Of a stretch of 6,304 nucleotides of DNA, positions 1 to 6,304 are shown piece after piece. Source of the stretch: Betaproteobacteria bacterium (GTDB lineage: Bacteria > Pseudomonadota > Gammaproteobacteria > Burkholderiales > SG8-39). The translations under genes and the position numbers were made by a program. Position 1 is the first letter of the stretch. The number at the start of each line of letters is the position of its first letter. The notes under the pieces are model-generated. The model ran no database searches and was not told the DNA's origin. It was given only the letters and a program-made list of their open reading frames with translations. Where the stretch lies: NCBI GenBank assembly GCA_029865405.1, contig JAOUGZ010000167.1, positions 1 to 6,304 on the forward strand. The letters are read 5' to 3'.

Positions 1-429
1 GTCGCGTTCGACGGCTATCGCGGTCTGGCGGTGGTCGTCAGCCCGGCGAACCAGTCGGGCAACGCGGTGGAGCTGATGGTCGCGGAATTCCTGCGCACGC
101 GCCTGCACGAGCAAGGCATGGTGGTCAACCATGCCTGCATCGCCCGTTGCCTGGAAATAACGCTGCAGGAGTTCGCGACCAGCGCACCCGCGGTCTCCCA
201 GTTCACGCCGGGACAGATCCTGACGGTCGCCACGGGCAGCGTCCCGGTGCTGGGCAGCCTGACGCGCAGCCTCGGCGAGCACGAGCGCGAGACCGAGCGC
301 GCCGCCGCCCGCACCACCGGGTTGCTGGTCACCTTTGCTGCGCGCGACGGCGGCAAATTCATCGCGCGCAGCCACGTCGTGGCCATCGTGTCGGCCAGCA
401 GCGGCGAGGTGGCGCTGGAGCAGAAATAG
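1..429 (+). CDS. Unidentified protein, C-terminal part (5' end outside window)
   Basis: The frame is open from the first base and ends at TAG 427-429, giving the last 142 residues of a protein that begins upstream of the window. The GTG at 31 could be read as a start, but the frame continues to the window edge and nothing ribosome-binding-like precedes it, so I treat the gene as partial. I do not recognise the family. The visible part suggests an alternation of strand and helix: a hydrophobic strand (LAVVVSP, residues 9-15), an amphipathic helix (about 22-39), a second strand, a low-complexity middle, a charged segment rich in Glu and Arg (about 90-104), then two hydrophobic strands (LLVTF and SHVVAIV) near the C-terminus. 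Cysteines at 46 and 50 lie in CIARC. There is no transmembrane segment in this portion. The gene converges on the methyltransferase gene with 8 bp between the stops. Function unknown. Confidence 0.7.
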   Translation, partial: VAFDGYRGLAVVVSPANQSGNAVELMVAEFLRTRLHEQGMVVNHACIARCLEITLQEFATSAPAVSQFTPGQILTVATGSVPVLGSLTRSLGEHERETERAAARTTGLLVTFAARDGGKFIARSHVVAIVSASSGEVALEQK

Positions 430-437
430 CGTCGCGG

Positions 438-1448
438 CTACTTCGCTGCGGCCATGAAGATGTCCTGTCCCAGGTCCGGATCGCGCTGCGTCTCCAGGAA
501 CTCCACGTAGCGCAGGATCCACGAACGGACGACGCGGACGGCGGCCGAGCTCTTTCGGCGCTCGCCAGCCTGGCGCATTGCGTCGCTCGCGCGATAGACG
601 CTGGCCGATTCCGCGGACAGCGTCGCCAACTGCTCGACGCGCAAGCCGCTGGCGCGCGTGCACGCGGCAAGCGCGTTCGGGGTGAAGACGTGCAGGTGCC
701 GCGGCGGCTCGAGGCCGCGCCAGTACCTGCCGTAACGCCGGTGCGCGAGGCCCGCGGCATTGGGTGTGGATAGCACCAGCCGGCCCCCGGGGCGCAGCAC
801 CCGGCTGCATTCCCGGAGCAGCGCGACCGGATCATGCACATGCTCGATGACCTGGCTCAGGGCGACGACGTCGTAGGCGCCCGTCGGATAGCCGAGCGCG
901 GCGAGGTCGCCCACGTCGATCTGCAGCCCGTATTTCCGGTGCACGCGCCGCGCCACCGCGGGATCGAAATCGGTGCCCTGCACCTGCCAGCCGGCGCGGC
1001 GCATGCGTGCGAGAAAGCGTCCGGACCCGCAGCCGACCTCGAGAAGCCGGCCGGGCGTCGCACGGCCGATAAACATGGTCCGCAGCTGCCGTCGCTGCCG
1101 TCCCAGTCCGCTGCCAACTTCAAGCAGCCGGCTCGTGAGCTTGCAGGCGGCGTTGAGTGCGCTCAGCCCGAGCTCGGCAGCGCTGCGCGACGGGCGGCTG
1201 TGCGTGTGGTATGTCGCGTAGGCCTTGATCAGATCGGCCGCGAGCGGCTGAGGGTCGAGCCATAGCAGGCCGCACGTCGCGCGCGCGCAGCGGACCATGC
1301 GCCAAGTCTGCGGCGTACCGGCAAGATAATCCGTCAGGCCCTGGTACAGTTCGACGCCGCCGCCGCCGCAGGCGATGCACTTGGGGCTTGGCGCGCTGCG
1401 CAGGGTTTCATGCGGATGGGCTGCGGAATGGGCGGCGCGTTGCTCCAT
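438..1448 (-). CDS. Class I SAM-dependent methyltransferase with N-terminal zinc ribbon
   Basis: The product is 336 aa, predicted cytoplasmic, and should transfer a methyl group from S-adenosylmethionine to an unidentified acceptor. The N-terminus has paired cysteines C24-x2-C27 and C54-x4-C59, a probable zinc ribbon. The Rossmann methyltransferase core follows: motif I LLEVGCGSGRF (about 135-145), the acidic end of strand 2 in GTDFDP (158-163), VALSQVIEHVHDP (195-207), and LRPGGRLVLSTPN (218-230). The segment EPPRHLHVFTP (247-257) is typical of Methyltransf_23/11-like proteins often found with glycan or secondary-metabolite genes, but no such neighbours are visible here. The ATG at 1448 was chosen because going further upstream would overlap the divergent lipoprotein gene and adds no conserved sequence; no clear Shine-Dalgarno precedes it. 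An RLLEVGxG-like motif occurs twice (107-114 and 134-141), and only the second fits the SAM loop. Substrate not predictable. Confidence 0.88.
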   Translation of the reverse strand: MEQRAAHSAAHPHETLRSAPSPKCIACGGGGVELYQGLTDYLAGTPQTWRMVRCARATCGLLWLDPQPLAADLIKAYATYHTHSRPSRSAAELGLSALNAACKLTSRLLEVGSGLGRQRRQLRTMFIGRATPGRLLEVGCGSGRFLARMRRAGWQVQGTDFDPAVARRVHRKYGLQIDVGDLAALGYPTGAYDVVALSQVIEHVHDPVALLRECSRVLRPGGRLVLSTPNAAGLAHRRYGRYWRGLEPPRHLHVFTPNALAACTRASGLRVEQLATLSAESASVYRASDAMRQAGERRKSSAAVRVVRSWILRYVEFLETQRDPDLGQDIFMAAAK

Positions 1449-1475
1449 CGGCGCTAGTTTGGCATGGCGCGCGTG

Positions 1476-1481
1476 TAAAAT
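1476..1481 (+). promoter_or_regulatory. Possible -10 element for the DUF4156 lipoprotein gene
   Basis: TAAAAT at 1476-1481, preceded directly by TG, differs from TATAAT at one position and sits in the 70 bp region between the divergent methyltransferase and lipoprotein genes. It would give a leader of about 30 nt. No good -35 lies at 16-18 bp: TTGGCA at 1459-1464 is only 11 bp upstream, so the assignment is weak. No convincing promoter facing the methyltransferase was found in the same region. Confidence 0.3.
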
Positions 1482-1518
1482 TCTCGGATCCCTCCGCAAT
1501 CCTGGAAAGGATCTCCCC

Positions 1519-1836
1519 ATGCGCGCTGTCCCGCCCGTTCTCGTCGCGATTGCCCTGGCAGGCGGCTGCTCCCTGGTGGAACTCACGCCCGCCGGCGCGG
1601 GGGTGCGCCTGGCGAGCGCCGAGGCGGTGGTGACCTGCACCAGTCTCGGCCGCATTACGGCGAGCGTGATCCACGAGGTCGGATTCCTCCCGCGCCATCC
1701 GGATGCGGTGCAGGACAACATCAACGTCACCGCGCGCAATTCGGCGGCCAACATGGGCGCCGACACCATCGTGCCGGCCTCGAAGATCGAGGACGGCAAG
1801 CAGACCTTCGAAGTCTATCGCTGCCTGCGGCGCTAG
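1519..1836 (+). CDS. Small lipoprotein, DUF4156-like (YjeI-type)
   Basis: A 105-aa precursor with a short signal peptide (MRAVPPVLVAIALAGGC). Cys17 is the probable lipidated residue in an L-A-G-G-C lipobox, which has Ala rather than the usual Leu at -3. Ser at +2 fits sorting to the outer membrane, so the mature protein would be about 89 aa in the periplasm. After the lipobox the pattern resembles DUF4156 proteins such as E. coli YjeI: an SxxELTPAGxxVR-like start, a Cys in VVTCTSLG (C40), an ARNSAANMGADTIV segment (72-85) and a terminal VYRC (C102). C40 and C102 may form a disulfide. A Shine-Dalgarno-like GGAAAGG (1504-1510) lies 8 nt before the ATG and supports this start over upstream in-frame ATGs. 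The family has no established function. The gene stands alone, divergent from the methyltransferase and 79 bp before imuA, whose own promoter lies in that gap. Confidence 0.82.
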   Translation: MRAVPPVLVAIALAGGCSLVELTPAGAGVRLASAEAVVTCTSLGRITASVIHEVGFLPRHPDAVQDNINVTARNSAANMGADTIVPASKIEDGKQTFEVYRCLRR

Positions 1837-1864
1837 CCGCCGCGCGAGGAGGTCGGGCGGGTGC

Positions 1865-1893
1865 TTGCCTGCGCCGCCGATACTGTATATAAA
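1865..1893 (+). promoter_or_regulatory. Predicted sigma70 promoter of the imuA-imuB-dnaE2 operon
   Basis: A -35-like TTGCCT (1865-1870) is separated by exactly 17 bp from a -10 element TATAAA (1888-1893), which lies inside the LexA box. Transcription would start near 1900, giving a leader of about 16 nt with the Shine-Dalgarno almost at its 5' end. The -35 matches the consensus at 4 of 6 positions and the -10 at 5 of 6. LexA bound to the operator would cover the -10 and block RNA polymerase. Confidence 0.65.
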
Positions 1894-1900
1894 TACAGTA
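1881..1900. promoter_or_regulatory. LexA operator (SOS box)
   Basis: The 20 bp run is TACTGTATATAAATACAGTA, with the essential CTG-N10-CAG core, and differs from the ideal E. coli-type SOS box (TACTGTATATATATACAGTA) at one position. Extended by one base each side (1880-1901), 10 of 11 base pairs of the dyad are symmetric, the exception being 1889/1892. It is a conspicuous AT-rich island in very GC-rich sequence. It overlaps the predicted -10 and ends 15 bp before the imuA start codon. LexA/RecA-controlled induction by DNA damage is therefore the expected regulation of all three downstream genes. Confidence 0.95.
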
Positions 1901-1902
1901 TT

Positions 1903-1906
1903 GGAG
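1903..1906 (+). promoter_or_regulatory. Shine-Dalgarno of imuA
   Basis: GGAG lies 9 nt before the ATG at 1916, immediately after the LexA box. It fixes the imuA start; longer in-frame extensions would read through the operator and into the lipoprotein gene. Confidence 0.6.
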
Positions 1907-1915
1907 CCATCCCCC

Positions 1916-2620
1916 ATGCCCGTTCCGACCGCCGCGCTCGAAGCCGTTCTCCATCGCCACCCCGTCTGGCGGGGCGGGGGCGTGGCGCGATCGCCGGTGC
2001 GAGCCGAGCCGAGCGGCCATGCCGGGCTCGATCGAGAGCTGCCGGGAGGCGGCTGGCCGGCCGGCGCGCTGACCGAAATCCTGTGCGCGAGCCATGGCAT
2101 CGGCGAGCTGCAGCTCGTGCTGCCCACGCTCGCTGCGCTGTCCCGTGCCGAGGGGCGCATCGCTTGGCTGGCGCCCCCGCATCTGCCTTACGCCCCGGCG
2201 CTCGCCGCCGCCGGCCTGTGCCTGGAATTCCTGACCGTGGTCAGGGCGCCGGGCCGGCGGGATGCGCTGTGGGCCGCTGAGCAGGTGCTGCGGGCCGGCG
2301 CCTGCCGGGCGCTGCTCATGTGGCTGCCGCAGTCGGGCTACGGCGAGCTGCGGCGGCTCGCTCTGGCGGCGGAGGCGGGCGGGGCCATTGCCTTTCTGTT
2401 CCGGCCGTCCCGAGCTGCGCAGGAATCCTCGCCCGCCCCCTTGCGGCTGGCGCTCGAGCCGGACGGCGGGCAGCTCGCCGTGCGCGTCTTCAAGCGTCGG
2501 GGTGCGCAGCTTGCCGCGCCCCTGCGCATACCGATCCCGAGGCCTGTCCATGCAGTGGGTGGCGCTTTCCTTTCCCCGGCTGCCTCTCGAAGCCAAGCTG
2601 CGCGGCCATGCCTCGTTTGA
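1916..2620 (+). CDS. imuA: ImuA, SOS mutagenesis accessory protein (RecA/SulA-like)
   Basis: The product is 234 aa, the first gene of the damage-inducible cassette. In the best-studied systems ImuA (ImuA' in mycobacteria) works with ImuB and DnaE2 in translesion synthesis and induced mutagenesis. Family hallmarks are visible: an N-terminal helix with ALEAVLHRHPVWRG (7-20), GLDRELPGGGWPAGALTEIL (37-56), GIGELQLVLPTLAAL (61-75), IAWLAPPHLPYAPALAAAGL (82-101), RRDALWAAEQVLRAGACRALLMWL (114-137) and LRRLALAAEAGGAIAFLFRP (145-164). These correspond to a RecA-like core, but the Walker A region has no GKT/S: GIGEL stands where it would be, so ATP hydrolysis of the usual kind is not expected. A basic segment (VRVFKRRG, 189-196) lies near the C-terminus. 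The last 23 residues (212-234) are encoded in sequence that is also the start of imuB in another frame, and look compositionally ordinary rather than conserved. The start is supported by the Shine-Dalgarno at 1903 and the SOS promoter just upstream. Confidence 0.92.
   Translation: MPVPTAALEAVLHRHPVWRGGGVARSPVRAEPSGHAGLDRELPGGGWPAGALTEILCASHGIGELQLVLPTLAALSRAEGRIAWLAPPHLPYAPALAAAGLCLEFLTVVRAPGRRDALWAAEQVLRAGACRALLMWLPQSGYGELRRLALAAEAGGAIAFLFRPSRAAQESSPAPLRLALEPDGGQLAVRVFKRRGAQLAAPLRIPIPRPVHAVGGAFLSPAASRSQAARPCLV
2539..2542 (+). promoter_or_regulatory. Shine-Dalgarno of imuB, inside imuA
   Basis: GAGG lies 7 nt before the ATG at 2550, within the imuA reading frame. It supports the imuB start that creates the 71-nt overlap, and would allow ribosomes finishing imuA to initiate imuB close by. 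Confidence 0.55.
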
Positions 2621-3917
2621 GGCTGCGGACGAGCCCTGGGCGGTAGTCGAGAACCGCTCGGTGCTGGTCTGCAACGGCGCGGCCGAGGCTTTGGGCGTGC
2701 ATCCGGGCAGCGCGCTTACCGCGGCCTGGGCGCTTGCGCCGCAATTACGCATCCTGCCGCGCGCCATCGCCGCCGAAGGCAGAGCGCTCGAGGCGATCGC
2801 CGCCTGGGCCTGCCAGTTCACGTCGAAAGTCTCGCTCGAGCCCCCGCAGAGCGTACTGCTCGAAGTCGAAGGGAGCTTGCGGCTGTTCGGTGGCGCCGCC
2901 CGGCTCATGGCGCGCTTGCGCAACGGCCTCGCCGACCTCGGCTTCAAGGCGCTGCTCGCCGCCGGTCCGACCGCACGCGCCGCGCTCTGGCTGGCGCGGG
3001 GCGGGGGTGAAACGCTGCAGGCGCTGCCGATCGGCGCGCTGGCGCTCGAGCCGCAAGCCCTCGCGCTGCTGGGCAGAATCGGCGTCGGGACGCTGGGTGA
3101 ATTGATGCGGCTGCCGCGCGCCGGGATCGCGGCGCGCTTCGGTGAAGGACTGCTCCGGGATCTCGACCGCGCCCTGGGGCGGTCGCCGGAGCCGCGCATT
3201 TTCTTTCAGCCCCCGGAACGCTTCGACATGCAGCTCGAGCTGCCGGCGCCGGCGATCGAGGCCGAGCGCGTGCTGTTTGCCGCGCGCCGGCTGCTGCTGC
3301 AACTGGAGGGCTTTCTCGCCGCGCGCCAGGCCGGCGTACGGGGATTCACGCTGCGCCTGTCGCATCGGGACGTGCGGCCGACGCGGATCGAGATCGGTTC
3401 CGCCACGCCGCACCGCGATATCGAGCACTGGCAGCGGCTGCTGCGCGAGCGCCTGGGGGCGATGGCCCTGAGCAGCCCGGCGGAAGCGATCCGGATCGAG
3501 GCGGCCGGGCTGACGCCGCTCGCCCGCGTCTCGCCGGGCCTGTTCGGCAGTGCGCGCAGCGAGGCCGAGGCCTGGGAGCGGCTCACCGAGCGCCTGCAGG
3601 CGCGCCTCGGCGGTGCCGTGGTGCATGGACTGGCGACGCACGCCGAGCACCGCCCGGAGCGCGCATGGCGGGCGGCCGCCGGCGGCACGGCGATGGACGA
3701 GGCGCCGCCCGGGCCGCGTCCGCTGTGGCTCCTCGAGCCGCCGCGCCGTCTCGGCGAGGGGGAATTCGCACTGCTCGCCGGGCCCGAGCGCATCGAGTCG
3801 GGCTGGTGGGACGGCGACGACGTGGTGCGCGACTACTTCATTGCGGCCCGTGGCGCGTCGCTGGCCTGGATCTATCGCACGCGCGAAGGCTGGTTCCTGC
3901 ATGGGCTGTTTGCCTGA
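2550..3917 (+). CDS. imuB: ImuB, catalytically inactive Y-family polymerase homologue (mutasome hub)
   Basis: The product is 455 aa, within the usual range for ImuB. In characterised systems ImuB links DnaE2 to the beta sliding clamp and to ImuA, and does not itself polymerise. The N-terminus [15 protein letters not shown] matches ImuB and takes the place of the DinB catalytic strand, without the metal-binding Asp. The second Y-family acidic motif is also lost: [18 protein letters not shown] (98-115) has Q-S where active enzymes have D-E. A helix-hairpin-helix-like segment follows at about 174-198 ([21 protein letters not shown]), then a little-finger-like region (about 225-355). PRPLWLL (389-395) resembles the ImuB clamp-binding peptide. 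The C-terminus (411-454, [20 protein letters not shown] and onwards) is the conserved ImuB tail. The start overlaps imuA by 71 nt and has a Shine-Dalgarno at 2539; the stop overlaps dnaE2 by 17 nt. Expression should follow the LexA-controlled operon promoter. Confidence 0.94.
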   Translation: MQWVALSFPRLPLEAKLRGHASFEAADEPWAVVENRSVLVCNGAAEALGVHPGSALTAAWALAPQLRILPRAIAAEGRALEAIAAWACQFTSKVSLEPPQSVLLEVEGSLRLFGGAARLMARLRNGLADLGFKALLAAGPTARAALWLARGGGETLQALPIGALALEPQALALLGRIGVGTLGELMRLPRAGIAARFGEGLLRDLDRALGRSPEPRIFFQPPERFDMQLELPAPAIEAERVLFAARRLLLQLEGFLAARQAGVRGFTLRLSHRDVRPTRIEIGSATPHRDIEHWQRLLRERLGAMALSSPAEAIRIEAAGLTPLARVSPGLFGSARSEAEAWERLTERLQARLGGAVVHGLATHAEHRPERAWRAAAGGTAMDEAPPGPRPLWLLEPPRRLGEGEFALLAGPERIESGWWDGDDVVRDYFIAARGASLAWIYRTREGWFLHGLFA

Positions 3918-6304
3918 TTACGCCGAGCTGCACTGCCTGTCGAATTTCACTTTCCTGCGCGGCGCCTCGCACCCGGAGGAGCTGGTGGAACGCGCGGCGG
4001 CGCTCGGCTATTCGGCGCTGGCGCTCACCGACGAGTGCTCGCTCGCCGGCGTGGTGCGCGCGCACGTCGCGGCGAAGGCGCACAAGCTCAAGCTGATCGC
4101 CGGCACCGAGCTGCGGCTCGAGGACGGCACGCGCCTCGCCCTGCTGGCAACCGATCGCCGCTCCTATGGAACGCTCTGCGGCTTGATCACCACGGGGCGC
4201 AGGCGCGCAAAGAAGGGCGCCTATGTGCTGGCGCGCGCCGACGTCGAAGCTTGCGGTGCGAGCGGCCTGCTCGCGTTGCTGCTCGAGGGGGACGCACACT
4301 GGCTCGCCGCGCATTTCCCCGCACGCGCCTGGATCGCAGCGGAGCTGCATTGCGGGCCCAACGACCATGCCCGGCTCGAATCGCTGCGCGCGCACGCGCG
4401 GGCCAGCGGCCTGCCCCTGGTGGCGGCTGGAAACGTGCACATGCACTTGCGCTCGCGCCGGCCACTGCAGGATGCACTCACCGCCATCCGGCTCGGCACC
4501 CCGATCGAGCGCTGCGGGCGCGCCTTGCTTCCCAACGCCGAGCGGCACCTGCGCGCGCGCGTGCGCCTGGCGCAGCTCTATCCGCCGGAACTCCTCGCCG
4601 AGAGCGCAGCCATCGCCCGGCGCTGCGATTTTTCGTTCGACGCGCTGCGCTACGAGTATCCCGAGGAACTGGTGCCTGCCGGGGAAACGCCGGCCGGCCG
4701 GCTGGCCGCGCTCACCGCGCAGGGCCTCGAGTGGCGCTTTCCCGGCGGCGTGCCGCAGAAAGTCCGAGCGCTGGTCGACTACGAACTGCGGCTGATCGCC
4801 GAGCTCGGCTACGAAGCGTTCTTCCTCACCGTGCACGACATCGTGTGCTTCGCGCGCGCGCGCGGCATCCTGTGCCAGGGCCGCGGCTCGGCGGCGAATT
4901 CCGCGGTGTGCTACGCGCTCGGCATCACCGAAGTGGATCCGGGGCGCCTGCAGACGCTGTTCGAGCGCTTCGTGTCCAAGGAGAGGAACGAACCGCCCGA
5001 CATCGACGTCGACTTCGAGCATCAGCGGCGCGAGGAGGTGATCCAGTACATCTACGCGAAATACGGCCGCGAGCGCGCTGCGCTCGCCGCCACCGTGATC
5101 TGCTACCGGCCGCGCAGCGCCGTACGCGACCTGGGCAAGGCGCTCGGCCTCGCGCCGGAGCAGGTGGAGCGCGCGGCCCGGTCGCTCGCGTGGTGGGACG
5201 GGCGCGGCGTGCTGCCCGAGCGGCTGGCCGAGGCGGGCCTCGATCCGTCGAGCCCCGCGCTGCAGCGGCTGGTGGGGCTCACGGGCGAGCTGGTGGGCTT
5301 CCCGCGCCACCTGTCGCAGCACGTCGGCGGGTTCGTCATTTCGCGCGGACCGCTCGCCGCGCTGGTGCCCGTCGAGAACGCGGCGATGCCGGAGCGCACC
5401 GTGATCCAGTGGGACAAGGACGATCTCGAGGCGCTCGGGTTGCTCAAGGTCGACGTGCTCGCGCTCGGCATGCTCTCGGCGATCCGGCGCGCGCTCGATG
5501 TCCTCGGCATGAAGATGCACGAGGTACCGGCGGAGGATCCAGCCGTATACGCCATGATCCAGAAGGCGGACACGGTCGGCGTGTTCCAGATCGAATCGCG
5601 CGCGCAGATGAGCATGCTGCCGCGCCTGCGGCCAGCCAGTTTCTACGACCTGGTGATCGAGGTGGCGATCGTGCGGCCCGGTCCGATCCAGGGCGGCATG
5701 GTGCATCCATACCTGCGCCGGCGCCGCGGCCTGGAGCCGGTCTCCTACCCGAGCGCGGCGGTGCAGGGCGTGCTGGAGCGTACGCTGGGCGTGCCGATTT
5801 TCCAGGAGCAGGTGATGCAGCTCGCCGTGGTCGCGGCCGGCTTCACGCCCGGCGAAGCCGACCGCCTGCGCCGCTCGATGGCGGCGTGGAAGAGAAAAGG
5901 CGGGCTCGAGCCCTTCGAGCAGCGGCTGGTGCAAGGCATGCTCGAGCGCGGCTACCCGCGCGAGTTCGCCGAAGGCGTCTATCGCCAGATCCTCGGCTTC
6001 GGCGAGTACGGCTTTCCCGAGTCGCACTCGGCGAGCTTTGCGCTGCTGGTGTACGTCTCGGCCTGGCTCAAGTGCCACCATCCGGCGGCGTTCTGCGCCG
6101 CGCTGCTCAACAGCCAGCCGATGGGCTTTTACGCGCCCGCGCAGCTGGTGCAGGACGCGCGCCGCCATGGCGTCGAAGTGCGGCCGCCCGACGTCGGCAC
6201 GAGCCTCTGGGATTGCACGCTGGAGGCCGGCGCGCTGCGCCTGGGCTTGCGCATGGTCGGCGGGCTGGCGCAGGCGGTGGGAGAGCGGATCAGCGCGGCG
6301 CGAG
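3901..6304 (+). CDS. dnaE2: DnaE2, error-prone C-family DNA polymerase III alpha-like (3' end outside window)
   Basis: The frame is open to the window edge, giving the first 801 residues; DnaE2 is usually about 1,000-1,080 aa, so the C-terminal OB-fold region is missing. It is the catalytic subunit of the SOS mutasome. The PHP domain begins at [23 protein letters not shown] (7-29). Its metal-binding motifs are degenerate (HCLS for HxH; TDEC at 43-46 for TDH), as I expect for proteobacterial DnaE2. [17 protein letters not shown] (174-190) is a family signature. In the palm, GRGSAANS (327-334) and [10 protein letters not shown] (365-374) give catalytic D369 and D371, and [10 protein letters not shown] (514-523) gives the third, D518. 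VGVFQIESR (559-567), [10 protein letters not shown] (591-600), FQEQVM (634-639) and [13 protein letters not shown] (704-716) follow; FPESH separates DnaE2 from DnaE1. All polymerase motifs are intact. The ATG at 3901 overlaps the imuB end by 17 nt, with GAAGG (3885-3889) upstream; TTG at 3910 is a possible alternative start. Confidence 0.96.
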   Translation, partial: MGCLPDYAELHCLSNFTFLRGASHPEELVERAAALGYSALALTDECSLAGVVRAHVAAKAHKLKLIAGTELRLEDGTRLALLATDRRSYGTLCGLITTGRRRAKKGAYVLARADVEACGASGLLALLLEGDAHWLAAHFPARAWIAAELHCGPNDHARLESLRAHARASGLPLVAAGNVHMHLRSRRPLQDALTAIRLGTPIERCGRALLPNAERHLRARVRLAQLYPPELLAESAAIARRCDFSFDALRYEYPEELVPAGETPAGRLAALTAQGLEWRFPGGVPQKVRALVDYELRLIAELGYEAFFLTVHDIVCFARARGILCQGRGSAANSAVCYALGITEVDPGRLQTLFERFVSKERNEPPDIDVDFEHQRREEVIQYIYAKYGRERAALAATVICYRPRSAVRDLGKALGLAPEQVERAARSLAWWDGRGVLPERLAEAGLDPSSPALQRLVGLTGELVGFPRHLSQHVGGFVISRGPLAALVPVENAAMPERTVIQWDKDDLEALGLLKVDVLALGMLSAIRRALDVLGMKMHEVPAEDPAVYAMIQKADTVGVFQIESRAQMSMLPRLRPASFYDLVIEVAIVRPGPIQGGMVHPYLRRRRGLEPVSYPSAAVQGVLERTLGVPIFQEQVMQLAVVAAGFTPGEADRLRRSMAAWKRKGGLEPFEQRLVQGMLERGYPREFAEGVYRQILGFGEYGFPESHSASFALLVYVSAWLKCHHPAAFCAALLNSQPMGFYAPAQLVQDARRHGVEVRPPDVGTSLWDCTLEAGALRLGLRMVGGLAQAVGERISAAR

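Noticed and set aside
430..437. Bidirectional terminator between the converging genes
   Set aside because: Only 8 bp separate the stops and I see no strong hairpin with a T-run on either strand.
147..773. 208-codon plus-strand frame across the end of the first gene and into the methyltransferase
   Set aside because: It overlaps two better-supported genes in other frames, and its translation is Arg/Gly/Ala-rich with no conserved pattern.
1338..1350. Second LexA-like site (CTGGTACAG)
   Set aside because: The CTG and CAG halves are far too close together for the CTG-N10-CAG spacing and it lies inside the methyltransferase coding sequence.
1449..1799. N-terminal extension of the methyltransferase to 453 aa
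   Set aside because: The added 117 residues are antisense to the DUF4156 lipoprotein gene and do not look like methyltransferase sequence; the zinc ribbon begins shortly after the ATG at 1448.
1837..1880. Terminator after the lipoprotein gene
   Set aside because: Weak CCGCC/GGCGG pairing exists but with a long loop and no T-run, so read-through into the imuA operon cannot be excluded.
1727..3199. 490-codon open frame on the minus strand opposite the lipoprotein gene, imuA and imuB
   Set aside because: It runs through the LexA operator and across two recognisable genes; the product is Arg/Ser/Pro-rich low-complexity sequence typical of a shadow frame.
3838..6168. 776-codon open frame on the minus strand opposite imuB/dnaE2
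   Set aside because: It is antisense to dnaE2 with its intact motifs. Long antisense frames are expected in GC-rich coding DNA, and its translation is rich in Arg, His, Gln and Leu without recognisable domains.

Overview
This 6.3 kb window is very GC-rich and densely coding, with strong G/C preference at third codon positions. The gene set and family features suggest a proteobacterium, most likely betaproteobacterial or a nearby gammaproteobacterial lineage. That placement is an inference from gene content, an E. coli-type LexA box and the proteobacterial form of DnaE2; no rRNA or other phylogenetic marker is present.

Left part (1-1836). The 3' end of an unrecognised plus-strand gene (1-429) converges, with only 8 bp between stops, on a minus-strand class I SAM-dependent methyltransferase with an N-terminal cysteine zinc ribbon (438-1448). 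A 70 bp divergent intergenic region separates it from a small plus-strand lipoprotein gene of the DUF4156 type (1519-1836). These three genes have no evident link to the DNA-damage genes that follow.

Right part (1865-6304). A near-perfect SOS (LexA) box at 1881-1900 overlaps a predicted sigma70 promoter and lies 15 bp upstream of a tightly overlapping three-gene operon: imuA (1916-2620), imuB (2550-3917) and dnaE2 (3901 to beyond the window end). This is the known SOS mutagenesis cassette (ImuA-ImuB-DnaE2 mutasome). DnaE2 is the error-prone C-family polymerase. ImuB is a catalytically dead Y-family relative that carries a putative beta-clamp-binding peptide. ImuA is a RecA/SulA-like accessory protein with no intact Walker A motif. 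LexA cleavage after DNA damage would derepress the three genes together for translesion synthesis and induced mutagenesis.

The window holds a well-formed example of a described system rather than a clearly new one. The details most worth a second look are the fusion of operator, promoter and a very short leader, the 71-nt out-of-frame imuA/imuB overlap, the absence of an adjacent lexA gene, and the unidentified partial gene at the left edge. No tRNA, rRNA, CRISPR or mobile element was seen, and there is no gene-free stretch longer than 80 bp.
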